A stretch of 64,000 nucleotides of DNA. Origin: Peptoniphilaceae bacterium. Lineage in GTDB: Bacteria > Bacillota > Clostridia > Tissierellales > Peptoniphilaceae. Location: positions 85,259-149,258 of the forward strand of contig JAQYPV010000023.1 in the NCBI GenBank assembly GCA_028726605.1. The letters run 5' to 3'. Under the pieces are notes generated by a model. That model worked only from the letters and a program-made list of their open reading frames with translations, did not search any database and had not been told where the DNA came from. How positions within the stretch are numbered: position 1 is the first letter of the stretch; each line of letters starts with the position of its first letter. Of this stretch, positions 8,100-16,405 are shown piece after piece. The translations under genes and the position numbers were made by a program.

Positions 8100-9017
8100 T
8101 TATTTCCACAGGGGCGACGGATAAACGCCGTCCTGCACCAAATTTTGGAACCCTTGAACGACCGGCGCACGATCCTCGTGGTACGTCACGCCCAGCCACG
8201 CGTCATCCGACGTGAAGACATCCACCAGAATGGCGTCCTCTTTTTTGAGTTCACCCCCGACCGCTTCCGGGAGCAGCGCCTCCGCCTTCAGCGGATCGCG
8301 TTGGACCTCTTCCGCGAAGAAGTGCTCGTACGCCTGCGCGATGACCTCCATAAACGCCTCTTGGAAACCCCAGAAGTTCATCGAGACGATGGTGTCGCCC
8401 GAAAGGCTCTGCATCGCGCCAGAGACATCCTCAAAGAGGGCGTCGTCCCCGTCTTTGTAGACCTTTTTGCGCTCCACGATGCCCACCAGGTGGTCGTCCG
8501 CGACACGGCACACGCCGCGCGACACCGACCCGTGCTCGGTCAAGGTGTTACGAATCTTGAACCCGACCATGGCGTGATGGTTCGGTTCGTGCTCCTCCTT
8601 CAAAAAGTTGTAGAGTTTGACGAAAGCCTCCCGTCCATAGTAGTCATCCGAGTTGATCACGGCAAACGGCGCATCGATGAGATCCCGCGCCGAATAGATG
8701 GCGTGCGTGGTCCCCCACGGCTTCTCCCGTCCCTCGGGAATGGCGAAGCCTTCGGGCACATCCTCCAAGTCCTGATAGACGACTTGGAGGTCCAGTTCCT
8801 TCGGCAGGTGCGAAAGCAGCACCTCGTCAAACACCTCGCGATTTTCCTCTTTGATGATGAAGATGAAACGCTTGAATCCCGCGGCTACCGCGTCGAAGAC
8901 GGAATAGTCGATGATGATTTCACCATGGGGCCCCACCGGGTCAATTTGCTTGAGCCCCCCGTAGCGCGAGCCCATCCCTGCCGCCAAGATCAGCATAATT
9001 GGTTCTCTTCTCGCCAC
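8100..9017 (-). CDS. Nucleotidyltransferase (NDP-sugar pyrophosphorylase-like)
   Basis: 305 residues from GTG at 9017, five bases after AAGGAGG. The N-terminus MLILAAGMGSRYGGLKQ is the nucleotide-binding signature of the NTP_transferase family (LxAGxGxRxxxxK). VINSDDYYG near residue 125 is the metal-binding Asp motif. The family transfers a nucleotidyl group to a sugar phosphate in the cytoplasm for cell-wall or glycogen precursors. Which sugar is used cannot be told from sequence. An extended -10 (TGCTATAGT) lies on the minus strand near 9070-9078. The gene is divergent from the AI-2E-family transporter. Confidence 0.82.
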   Translation of the reverse strand: MARREPIMLILAAGMGSRYGGLKQIDPVGPHGEIIIDYSVFDAVAAGFKRFIFIIKEENREVFDEVLLSHLPKELDLQVVYQDLEDVPEGFAIPEGREKPWGTTHAIYSARDLIDAPFAVINSDDYYGREAFVKLYNFLKEEHEPNHHAMVGFKIRNTLTEHGSVSRGVCRVADDHLVGIVERKKVYKDGDDALFEDVSGAMQSLSGDTIVSMNFWGFQEAFMEVIAQAYEHFFAEEVQRDPLKAEALLPEAVGGELKKEDAILVDVFTSDDAWLGVTYHEDRAPVVQGFQNLVQDGVYPSPLWK

Positions 9018-9069
9018 ACTTCCCTCCTTGAACTTCCGCATCAGTAAAAACGATTCCCTCTCATCCTTT

Positions 9070-9078
9070 ACTATAGCA
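9070..9078 (-). promoter_or_regulatory. Extended -10 promoter of the nucleotidyltransferase gene
   Basis: Minus-strand TGCTATAGT. No good -35 is present, as is common for extended -10 promoters. It lies 53 bases before the GTG start. Confidence 0.45.
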
Positions 9079-9127
9079 TAACGCGGCGTCGCGTTGAGTG
9101 TGCACGGCCAAAATGACCGCTCGTCTG

Positions 9128-9136
9128 TGATAGAAT
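9128..9136 (+). promoter_or_regulatory. Extended -10 promoter of the AI-2E-family transporter gene
   Basis: TGATAGAAT (9128-9136), with no clear -35, 116 bases before the ATG at 9253. Confidence 0.4.
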
Positions 9137-9252
9137 AGAAGAAATTTTGAATTCGCGACCACGCCCGTCGATCCGTTCTCTGATCGAAGGGGTTGAGCGC
9201 TGAGATAACAGGTCGAAGAATGGATCGCTCAGATATACAGAAAGAGGATGCG

Positions 9253-10431
9253 ATGAAACTGACACCGGAACAAAAGAACACCATCCAAGTCGGCACCCGC
9301 ATTGCGGCATTTGCCATTGTCTTTGCCTATCTCGTCTACAATGTGCCCGTCCTCTGGAAGATGCTGATGACGCTCATCGGCATCATTCAGCCGTTCCTGG
9401 TGGGCCTCGGCATCGCCTTTCTGGTCAACATGCCCATGCGCGTCATCGAAGGGCTTTTGATGAAGATGCACCTCAAGCGCTCCCAGGCGCGGCCCATCGC
9501 CATGATTCTGGCGCTTCTGTTCATTCTGGGCTTCGTCATCTTCACCTTTGGGATCATCATGCCCCGCGTCATCGACTCGGTCATGTCGTTCGTGCGCCTC
9601 GTCCCGAATGCGTTGAGCGATGCGCGCACGTGGATCCACGACGCACAATGGCTTGGCAACTACCGCCAGCCCATTAACGACTTCATCGATCAACTCATGA
9701 TGAACATCAACACCATGACGTTCCAGCAGTTCATCGACACGTACTTCCAGCAGATCGATCTCAAGGCCATACTGCAACAATTCGCCTCGAACATCTTTAC
9801 CCGCGTTGGCTCCATCTTCGGCGTCATCGTGACGAGCTTGGCCGCGTTCATCTTCACCATCTACATTCTCATGGGCAAAGAGCGCTTGAGCCGCTCGATG
9901 AAGAAATTCGTCTATACGTTCTTGAGCGAAAAGCGCGCCGATACAGTGATGTACGTCTCGTACACGGCGTTTGACAACTTCTACAACTTTTTCACCGGCC
10001 AATTCCTGGAGGCCATTCTGCTCGGCGTCATGAACTACGCCGGCATGACCATCTTGGGCTTGCAATACGCCCTGGTCATCTCCCTGCTGACCATGATCGG
10101 CGCGCTCATCCCGCTCGTGGGCGCGTTCCTCGCCGGCCTCTTCGGCGCCCTGATGCTCATCACCATCTCGCCCATCGACGCCGCGTGCTACATGCTCTAC
10201 ATCACCCTTTTACAACAGCTCGAAGGCAACATCGTCTATCCGCGCGTGGTGGGTTCGCAGACCGGAATGCCGGGCATGGTCGTCATGCTGTCCGTCATCG
10301 TCGGCGCCGCACTCATGGGATTTGCCGGCATGTTCTTGTTCGTGCCGCTCACAGCCACGTTCTACACCATCATCAACGACTACATGAATCGGACCATTGC
10401 CGAGAAGCACTTGCGATTAGAGGCGAAATAG
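9253..10431 (+). CDS. AI-2E family transporter (PerM/YtvI-like membrane protein)
   Basis: 392 residues; ATG at 9253 with AAAGAGGA upstream. About seven to eight hydrophobic segments: two at the N-terminus around a PFLVGLGIAFLVNMP stretch, one near 75-100, a long soluble middle part (about 105-190), then segments to the C-terminus. The late sequence GNIVYPRVVGSQTGMPG is the conserved NxxxPxxxG motif of this family. Members have been linked to autoinducer-2 export, Na+/H+ exchange or general permease roles. The function here is open, and the name describes the family rather than a demonstrated substrate. Confidence 0.85.
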   Translation: MKLTPEQKNTIQVGTRIAAFAIVFAYLVYNVPVLWKMLMTLIGIIQPFLVGLGIAFLVNMPMRVIEGLLMKMHLKRSQARPIAMILALLFILGFVIFTFGIIMPRVIDSVMSFVRLVPNALSDARTWIHDAQWLGNYRQPINDFIDQLMMNINTMTFQQFIDTYFQQIDLKAILQQFASNIFTRVGSIFGVIVTSLAAFIFTIYILMGKERLSRSMKKFVYTFLSEKRADTVMYVSYTAFDNFYNFFTGQFLEAILLGVMNYAGMTILGLQYALVISLLTMIGALIPLVGAFLAGLFGALMLITISPIDAACYMLYITLLQQLEGNIVYPRVVGSQTGMPGMVVMLSVIVGAALMGFAGMFLFVPLTATFYTIINDYMNRTIAEKHLRLEAK

Positions 10432-10547
10432 ACAGAAGCGTCAACGTAGAGGCAGCACGATGTAGCGTCCCCTCGCGACCCACGACTCTCATTTTTCGCG
10501 ATGTTGTGATTCTGAGCCATTCCAGGCCGATATCATTGTCGTTTAAC

Positions 10548-10573
10548 AAAAAGAGGGGGCCTCTCGCCCCCTT
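10548..10573. terminator. Terminator between convergent genes
   Basis: GGGGGC - CTCTC - GCCCCC preceded by AAAAAGA on the plus strand, hence a U-run for minus-strand transcription. It best serves the small membrane-protein gene at 10594-10989 and may also stop the AI-2E-family transcript. Confidence 0.65.
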
Positions 10574-10593
10574 CGTTCAATGATTTCTTTGAT

Positions 10594-10989
10594 TCACGAC
10601 AGCTCTTGAAAGGACTGAAGTTTTTTCTTTTGCCATGAATAGAATACGGCAAAGACAATCATCGGAACGGCAAACATGACAATCGCCGGTACGAGCTCCT
10701 CCACCCTACTCGGGTATGCTCCCTTTGATAGAATCTTGAAAATCAGAAAGACGATGCTGTTCAACAAGAGCACGCCTAAAAAAGCGAGACGGGTGAATTT
10801 GAGCGAGCGCTTCTCATAGGACAGCTCTGCCGCCGCGACAATTTCTGGTATGACCAAACCATACAAGGTCACAGCTGTGCCTGATACTAGTTCTGATTGA
10901 GATAAGAAAATTAGAGCGAGCAGCAACCACGTTCCAACGAAGGCTAGAATTGAACGCCTTGCCGCCCATTTCCATTTATTACTTTTCAC
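10594..10989 (-). CDS. Small four-helix membrane protein of unknown function
   Basis: 131 residues from GTG at 10989, with AAAGGAAG six bases upstream. Four hydrophobic segments (about 13-30, 38-52, 67-85 and 100-117) with a positively charged N-terminus (KSNKWKWAARR) and C-terminus (WQKKKLQSF). No family was recognised. Codon use is less GC-rich than in the neighbours on the left, and it borders a long repeat-filled non-coding stretch, so it may be part of an acquired segment running to about 15.4 kb. Confidence 0.6.
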   Translation of the reverse strand: MKSNKWKWAARRSILAFVGTWLLLALIFLSQSELVSGTAVTLYGLVIPEIVAAAELSYEKRSLKFTRLAFLGVLLLNSIVFLIFKILSKGAYPSRVEELVPAIVMFAVPMIVFAVFYSWQKKKLQSFQELS

Positions 10990-11373
10990 GCGCCACTTCC
11001 TTTCACTTCATTGGATAGAACGTCTCTAAAACGATCTAGATCACGCATTCACTCTATTCATAACAATCACTAAGAATAACCCGGCTAAAAATAGCGCTTT
11101 TCGTTTCATGATGCACCTCACTAGCCATTTTTCATCACGTTTTAAATGCTCAAAATATGAGCTTGCAAACGTTTTCTATTCACTTACGCTTCACAAAAAA
11201 AAACGGTCACGCCATCGGAAGGCACCTTAAAATAGATCTATTCCACTTTTACTATAAATCAGTTGTCATTAGAAGTCAATATAAAAAGTTGTGTAGTCGG
11301 TCAGCCGCAAATTGCAAGTTAAAATGCAACACTCCATTACAGATGAAATCCGGTGATTCATCCCTCTAGGCTT

Positions 11374-11399
11374 CACCCCCTAGGGGGTGGAATATTTTT
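11374..11399 (+). terminator. Palindrome followed by a T-run, terminator-like
   Basis: CACCCCCTAGGGGGTG (11374-11389) is a perfect 16-bp palindrome followed by GAATATTTTT. It can fold into a six-pair stem with a CTAG loop. No gene ends near it on the plus strand, so its role is unclear. Confidence 0.4.
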
Positions 11400-11655
11400 C
11401 CCTCCGTGCCCGCTCCTCTGCCGCACGAGCCGTGAAACGCGGCGATTGGCGCCCTCGAACCGCCGGGAGCCTCGACGAACGGCATCGCACGCCGCAATTT
11501 TTTGTGGTGCTATTCTCATATTTGAATGAGCAAAGACATTTTGAGGCAGCCCTGTTGTCGCTCTTTTCGATATGGCGTTTAGCGCATACCGAAATCGCCG
11601 AAAAGATGGTGGCTAATTCCTATATAGGATGAGCGCCCAAAAAATCCGCGCCGTC

Positions 11656-11693
11656 GATGGTGGCTATTCTCATTAACGCGAGAGCAACCACAT
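11656..11693. repeat. Dispersed hairpin element, copy B
   Basis: GATGGTGGCTATTCTC ... GCAACCACAT: the same ends, spacing and order as the element at 1231-1270. The ends are imperfect inverted repeats (GTGGTGGC / GCAACCAC). Confidence 0.5.
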
Positions 11694-11755
11694 TTTGGCC
11701 GGATTCGGTAGGTGCAAAAATCGAATATGAAAAGAGCGATAAACGAGTTTTAAAA

Positions 11756-11870
11756 AATGTGGTGGCTCAGGCCGATATCGAAAAGAACCATCAAGTCGAC
11801 GCCACACCACTGCGCGCCGGTTCTGAAAAATGTAGTGGCTTAAGCCGATATTGAAAATAGCCATCAAATG
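11756..11870. repeat. Two diverged direct repeats of about 40 bp
   Basis: Units at 11756-11795 and 11828-11870 share AATGTrGTGGCT, GCCGATATyGAAAA and CCATCAA in the same order and spacing. Their GATATCG-type core and GTGG-like edge recall the complement of the 42-bp array at 52.5 kb. Confidence 0.5.
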
Positions 11871-12143
11871 GAGAGGACGGCCGGTCTCTTCCTGTACCGC
11901 AATTTTCATATATGGCCTGTAGGTGCCAAATGAGAATTGCAATCAATTCAATCGCCACATAAAAACCGGGAGCCATCGGCATCCAGCTTTTTTATTTAAC
12001 TAAAGTCTTTGTTAACTCATTTGACACTTACAAGCGAATTGAGATGATGAACATTACGAGCGCAATATCTGCGTGATTGCTTTTTTTATTTTTTTTATGA
12101 TTTTTCCGTAGAAATGTCGGTTTGGCTTCGATAAAATTATTAC

Positions 12144-12158
12144 AAACAACGTTGTTTT
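12144..12158. promoter_or_regulatory. Operator-like palindrome before the secreted-protein gene
   Basis: AAACAACGTTGTTTT is a near-perfect palindrome seven bases after a TAAAAT (12132-12137) that could be a -10. The position fits a repressor site controlling the cassette that starts at 12195. No good -35 was found. Confidence 0.35.
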
Positions 12159-12194
12159 GATTGTTTCGTTGTTAATTTTCAAAAGGAGGTTGAA

Positions 12195-12620
12195 ATGAAA
12201 AAGAAGTTACTCGCGATCATTTTCGCCACTTGCCTTTTGTTTGGAGCACAATCTCTCGCTGCCAACACCAATGACACTGGATGGGACTGGGATATGCCTC
12301 GCTTGAGCCTTGCAAGGTCTACCCCTGAAAGGGCGAAAACTAATTCCACTCCAGTATACTTCTACATTAGTTCCTATAAATCCTCTTCTACTGAAGGTAG
12401 TATTCTTTTATCGGTTAGAGGGCAAACGGGTGCCATGTTTACGAATGGCAAAAAATTTGTTGTTTATGCTGATCGAATTGGTAAATATTGCCTTAGCTCT
12501 AACGCCTATGAGGACTATGGGAGCGGTGTTTTTGTAAAAGTCCGTGGAGACCGTCAAGTCGCAAACTATATTGCAGCCTCTGGTGTATGGAGTCCCGATT
12601 CATCTTCGTGCCAGAAGTAA
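12195..12620 (+). CDS. Small secreted protein, DUF2712-like
   Basis: 141 residues; ATG at 12195 after AAAAGGAGG. A signal peptide is clear: KKKLLAIIFATCLLFGA then SLAANT with a cleavage site near residue 23. The mature part starts NTNDTGWDWDMP, the N-D-T-aromatic opening typical of DUF2712 proteins, and is rich in Ser, Tyr and Thr. It has only two cysteines (C112 and C139), which could pair after export. The function is unknown; members are often near ABC transporters and bacteriocin-type loci. Here it heads a cassette with an anchored protein, two permease-like proteins and an ATPase, so it may be the exported product or a surface partner. Confidence 0.65.
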   Translation: MKKKLLAIIFATCLLFGAQSLAANTNDTGWDWDMPRLSLARSTPERAKTNSTPVYFYISSYKSSSTEGSILLSVRGQTGAMFTNGKKFVVYADRIGKYCLSSNAYEDYGSGVFVKVRGDRQVANYIAASGVWSPDSSSCQK

Positions 12621-12641
12621 TTTATGTACCAGTCCTAAAAT

Positions 12642-12671
12642 ACGCCAGCAATGCTTTATGCTTGCTGGCGT
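12642..12671 (+). terminator. Intercistronic hairpin in the secreted-protein/ABC cassette
   Basis: ACGCCAGCAA ... TTGCTGGCGT, a ten-pair stem with a ten-base loop (inner GC pair possible), 21 bases after the stop codon and directly before the next ribosome binding site. With no U-run it is more likely a stabiliser or partial attenuator that keeps the first gene's mRNA in excess. Confidence 0.55.
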
Positions 12672-12685
12672 GAAAGGAAGTGGAT

Positions 12686-13219
12686 ATGAAAAAATTTGTG
12701 GCGGTTTTCGCCGTTTTTCTGCTTTTGAGCGTCGTCCGCTATCAAACATTGAACGCCGATTATCCTCAGGATGTTGAGATTGAAGAAAAAACACTTCCTG
12801 TAACCTACGAGCAAGATGGCATTTCGTTTACGGTGCATCGAGTGACAATGGATACCGTTACTCGGGATGAGGAGGAGGACAAACCTCTGATTCGTGTGGT
12901 AGCACACTTGACGATTGAAAATGAAAGTGCTGAAGACGTCCCGCTTCCTCTCGTGTTAAATCAAATGCACCTCAATAATTTTTCCAAGACCTTTTCCACA
13001 ATACAGCCGCCCATCGATGGTGATGATCCCGAAGAGATCGTGATTCCAGCGGATGAAACCATCGAATTTGACGCCGAATACTTGGTGGCGAAGCTCAACC
13101 AGGAAGAACAGATGGTCTATTTGGCCATTATACCCGAACTGTATGAGGAAAAATATCAAGAAAAGCTCGAGCAAAAGATTCTCTACTACGAAACCATTCC
13201 TGTCGAGGGGGCACTATGA
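12686..13219 (+). CDS. Membrane-anchored extracellular protein of the ABC cassette
   Basis: 177 residues; ATG at 12686 fits AAAGGAAG better than a GTG six bases earlier. A signal/anchor segment (about residues 2-19, FVAVFAVFLLLSVV) is followed by an acidic exterior domain beginning EKTLPVTYEQDGISFTVHRVTMD. The pattern of alternating strands with a TIENES turn resembles the immunoglobulin-like DUF4352/DUF5067 folds; this is a resemblance only. The stop overlaps the next gene by four bases (ATGA), so it belongs to the transporter operon. It could be an immunity or accessory protein for the exported product. Confidence 0.55.
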   Translation: MKKFVAVFAVFLLLSVVRYQTLNADYPQDVEIEEKTLPVTYEQDGISFTVHRVTMDTVTRDEEEDKPLIRVVAHLTIENESAEDVPLPLVLNQMHLNNFSKTFSTIQPPIDGDDPEEIVIPADETIEFDAEYLVAKLNQEEQMVYLAIIPELYEEKYQEKLEQKILYYETIPVEGAL

Positions 13220-14001
13220 TCCGATCCGATTTTTATCGCGTCTCGAAACGACGCCGCCTTTGGCTTCTCCTTCCCATCTACTTGATCCTCTTGGTCATGG
13301 AACTCAACTCCATTTTTACGACCGATATGGCTCAATCCCTTCAAGATGTCGATTGGTTCGTTCAAGCGGGATCCAGGACGATCTGGCCACCGCTGTTCCC
13401 CACCAAAGCCTACTTAATTCACCAATACTTGGTCTATTTCATCGTGGCCTTACCTGCGTCTGACCTCTTCATTGAAGACGCCAAGACGCAGTTTCTCGAG
13501 CACTATCAGATGCATGCGAAACGCGAGAAGTACGCCCTCTCCCATTACATGTCGAACTTCATCATCGCCGGACTCGCCGGAGTGCTTCCGCTTTTGTGCA
13601 TCTCTTGGCTCGACTTTATGATGGTACCATCCGTTGGCACGCATCCGATCAACATGAACGTTTTGCCGGCCGACCGCGCCTACCTCTATGACCTGTTCTT
13701 CGACCACTTTTGGCTCTATTTTTTCATCGTACAGATCCGCGCTTTTCTGGGATGTGGCCTCATCGGCGCATTTTCAATGGCCATCAACAATACGTTTCAC
13801 AATTCGTATGTGGGCTATGTCTTGCCGCTCTTCATCATGCAATTGAGCGTGGAACTTCCAGTCATTGGCGACGCCTACCTCGTCACGGAACTGCCCTCCA
13901 GTGTTTCAAAAATAGGTGTCGGTGGTTGGATTTTTGTTCTTTTGATGATTGCCTTTATTCTGTACGATGTCTTCAAGCAAATGAAGGGAAATGAGCGATG
14001 A
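13216..14001 (+). CDS. ABC-transporter permease-like membrane protein 1
   Basis: 261 residues, starting inside the upstream stop codon (four-base overlap). About six hydrophobic segments (17-33, 75-90, 115-133, 165-185, 195-212, 238-255). The second half of the first loop is acidic and ends DWFVQAGSRT. The arrangement, six helices with soluble loops and an ATPase two genes later, is that of an ABC-2-type half-permease. No specific family was recognised. It overlaps the next permease gene by four bases. Confidence 0.6.
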   Translation: MIRSDFYRVSKRRRLWLLLPIYLILLVMELNSIFTTDMAQSLQDVDWFVQAGSRTIWPPLFPTKAYLIHQYLVYFIVALPASDLFIEDAKTQFLEHYQMHAKREKYALSHYMSNFIIAGLAGVLPLLCISWLDFMMVPSVGTHPINMNVLPADRAYLYDLFFDHFWLYFFIVQIRAFLGCGLIGAFSMAINNTFHNSYVGYVLPLFIMQLSVELPVIGDAYLVTELPSSVSKIGVGGWIFVLLMIAFILYDVFKQMKGNER

Positions 14002-14768
14002 AGTCTTTTGCCGAACATTTTTTACGTCTCAACCGGCGGAAATTGCTCATCCTCGCTCTCGTCTTCGTCGCGACCATTGCACTTCCCCTCTATCTCGCCC
14101 CGCAACAGAGCGCAGATACCTTGGGCACCAACGTGAACGAAGTGACGGACCCGAATGAGATCATCCCCTTTGTGTTTACTGTGCCACCCGTCGGCTACGA
14201 TCCCAAAGCCTATCACTTGCCCATCTTTTGGCTCCTCCAGCACTACTTGGTGGTCTTTCCCGTGAGCCTTTTGCTCTGGCAATACCATCGAAACTTTTCA
14301 TCATCCTATGTGCTGATCCTGCAAAGCCGCCGAAGTTATTTCAACATCTTACTGATGCTCGCCGTCGCTTTGCCCCTCTGCTTTGGTCTCGTGCGTCTGG
14401 CGCTCATCGCAATCATCACAGGACAGATGACCGAACTCAACCTGAACAACTTTCAATTCTCTCTGAAGTTGTTCGCCATGTTCATGGCGGAAGACGTCTT
14501 TTTTTGCCTTCTGAGCCTCACCATCGCCTTGTACGGGAACATTCGAAGCGGCGCCATGACCAGCCTCAGTTTGATCCTGCTTTCGACCTTTTTCCCCACA
14601 CCGTTTTTGCCCGGTCAGGCGTCCATGGCCATCCGTCAGCAGGAAATCATGGAAAATGGCTTTTCTTTTTCCACGGAAGTTGTCATCTACGGGGTCTACC
14701 TCTCCGCGGTATTGCTGGCCTATGAAGCAGGCACCCGAAAATACGATTTTCTTTTTAGTCAAGAATAG
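13998..14768 (+). CDS. ABC-transporter permease-like membrane protein 2
   Basis: 256 residues, start overlapping the previous stop by four bases. The N-terminus is basic (HFLRLNRRKLL) and about six hydrophobic segments follow. It has the same size, orientation and topology as the preceding gene (extracellular first loop, then helices), suggesting an old duplication giving a two-permease ABC exporter. The ATPase gene starts nine bases after the stop. No direct substrate information. Confidence 0.6.
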   Translation: MKSFAEHFLRLNRRKLLILALVFVATIALPLYLAPQQSADTLGTNVNEVTDPNEIIPFVFTVPPVGYDPKAYHLPIFWLLQHYLVVFPVSLLLWQYHRNFSSSYVLILQSRRSYFNILLMLAVALPLCFGLVRLALIAIITGQMTELNLNNFQFSLKLFAMFMAEDVFFCLLSLTIALYGNIRSGAMTSLSLILLSTFFPTPFLPGQASMAIRQQEIMENGFSFSTEVVIYGVYLSAVLLAYEAGTRKYDFLFSQE

Positions 14769-14777
14769 GAGAGCGGT

Positions 14778-15449
14778 ATGATTCAAATCCAACATGCCAC
14801 CAAAATCATCAACGGACAGCACGTACTGGACGACATCAATCTAGATCTGCCGGACGGCAAGATCATCGGCTTTCAGGGACGAAATGGATCGGGAAAGACG
14901 ATGCTGTTTCGCGCCATCACGGGACTCATCTTGCTCACCGAAGGCAAAATCTGGGTCAATGGAAAGCTCGTCGGCGAAAAATACACGCCGGAACACGTCG
15001 GATTGTTGCTCGAAAATCCACGCTTCATCGACAACATGTCCGGCCGTGAAAACTTGCGGCTCCTCAGCATGATGATGGAAAAAAGCGACCCCCACGAAGT
15101 GGATCGCGTGTTAAACGACGTCGGTCTCAGCGCCGCCGCGGATAAAAAATATCGCGCCTATTCTCTGGGGATGAAACAGCGCCTCGGCATCGCCGGCGCC
15201 CTGCTCGGTTCGCCCACGCTCATCTTGCTGGATGAACCCACCATCGCGCTCGATGACGACGGCATCGAGTTGCTCTACGAGATCCTGAAACGCCTCCGAG
15301 CGCAGGGCAAGACCGTACTCATTTCGAGCCATGAAAAAGAAATCATCGACCGCTTCTCCGATATCGTCGTGATGATGAAGACCGGAAAAGTGGTCGATGT
15401 AATCAAACATGAGAGCGTAAGCCCTTCGGCGTCACGCCTCTCTCAATGA
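14778..15449 (+). CDS. ABC transporter ATP-binding protein
   Basis: 223 residues; ATG at 14778 after AGGAGAG. It has Walker A GRNGSGKT (about residue 35), a Q-loop-like region LLLENPRF with Glu where Gln is usual, signature YSLGMKQRL (about 132), Walker B LILLDEPT (about 153) and switch His in SSHEKE. The LGMKQR signature variant is common in bacteriocin- and antibiotic-type ABC-2 exporters. It is the energy subunit for the two membrane proteins encoded just upstream. The C-terminus is slightly extended and Ser-rich. Confidence 0.85.
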   Translation: MIQIQHATKIINGQHVLDDINLDLPDGKIIGFQGRNGSGKTMLFRAITGLILLTEGKIWVNGKLVGEKYTPEHVGLLLENPRFIDNMSGRENLRLLSMMMEKSDPHEVDRVLNDVGLSAAADKKYRAYSLGMKQRLGIAGALLGSPTLILLDEPTIALDDDGIELLYEILKRLRAQGKTVLISSHEKEIIDRFSDIVVMMKTGKVVDVIKHESVSPSASRLSQ

Positions 15450-15544
15450 CATTTTTCTATCTCTCTTCACAAAGAGCGATGTTCAAGGCCGGTTCCCACC
15501 TCACAAACGGTCCCACCTCAAACGCGGATCGCCTTCCCCTCCGC

Positions 15545-16396
15545 TTACGCTTCATGGTCTCGAAGCAGCCCCAAAAACTCAGCCATAACGGCCGCCTCGG
15601 CCGCTCGGTTGGTGTCGCTGGTCGCAGCCATTTCCGCCCAGCGCTGGGCCTGTTCGTAGTCGACTTCCACGCCCTTACCGAGGATGAGGTCGTAGGCCAG
15701 CTCGATCATACTGTCCGCATCACCCTGATCGGCGCGCACGATGTCCGTCTGTACTTCCAGCGCCGTCGTAAACGGCGCAAAGAAAGCATCCACGTCATCG
15801 CCATAGGGCGCAATGGCGGCCTTGAGAAGATCTAAGGCCCGTTCGTCCGTCCACGTGGAAAATGCCTCTTCCTCTGGCGCGCGCACCTCAGGTGGCGCAT
15901 CCAAGGCATCCGGGGTTTCAGCGGCAAGGGTTTCGTCGGACGCCATGTTTGAGGACTCAGCCTCGGCGCTCGCTGTCGGCGCTCCCACCGAATGAGCATC
16001 GCCCGCGTCCGTCAATGCGTCCACCGTCGTCTTATAAATATGCAAGCTCATCCAGAGCGCCGCCACGTCGCCATCGTCCAACTCGTAGGCGTCGCGCAAG
16101 AGCGGAAGCATGCCCAACGGCGCCTCGGGATCGTAGTCATAGCCCGTGTACTCTTGGCGGAAGAGAAGGTAGATGACGTCTTCGAAGGCAAACCCCGAGA
16201 GGTCCACGCCCACCGGCGTCAGCGCAATCGGCGGCGTGGGCGTCGCCCGATGCGCAAAAATGCGTTCGATGTCGGCTGCCGCCGCGTTCACATCCATGGC
16301 GTCGTTGTACGTCTGACTGATGGCCTCCATGAGCACCGGCTGCACGCCAAAGAGGCACGCGTCATGGATGATTTGAGGAAATGCGTAGCGAATCAT
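15545..16396 (-). CDS. Acidic protein with a C-terminal Sel1-like repeat
   Basis: 283 residues; ATG after GGAGGGAGC. The N-terminal 120 residues form an unrecognised domain (QIIHDACLFGVQPVLMEAI...), then an Ala/Glu/Pro-rich linker (about 128-185), and at 230-266 a single Sel1-type unit: GDADSMIELAYDLILGKGV, then DYEQAQRWAEMAA. Sel1/TPR-like units mediate protein contacts. No signal peptide. It lies ten bases downstream of glmS on the same strand and may be co-transcribed, without an obvious functional link. Confidence 0.65.
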   Translation of the reverse strand: MIRYAFPQIIHDACLFGVQPVLMEAISQTYNDAMDVNAAAADIERIFAHRATPTPPIALTPVGVDLSGFAFEDVIYLLFRQEYTGYDYDPEAPLGMLPLLRDAYELDDGDVAALWMSLHIYKTTVDALTDAGDAHSVGAPTASAEAESSNMASDETLAAETPDALDAPPEVRAPEEEAFSTWTDERALDLLKAAIAPYGDDVDAFFAPFTTALEVQTDIVRADQGDADSMIELAYDLILGKGVEVDYEQAQRWAEMAATSDTNRAAEAAVMAEFLGLLRDHEA

Positions 16397-16405
16397 GCTC
16401 CCTCC

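Larger units (their letters stand above)
10990..12194. other. 1.2-kb non-coding region with dispersed repeats
   Basis: AT-richer than the chromosome average, no credible gene. It contains a palindrome with T-run (11374-11399), several copies of TGTGGTGGCTATTC-type modules (near 11501, 11605, 11656), two diverged 40-bp direct repeats (11756-11795 and 11828-11870) and, just before the next gene, a palindrome at 12144-12158. Short frames here lack ribosome binding sites. Confidence 0.6.
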
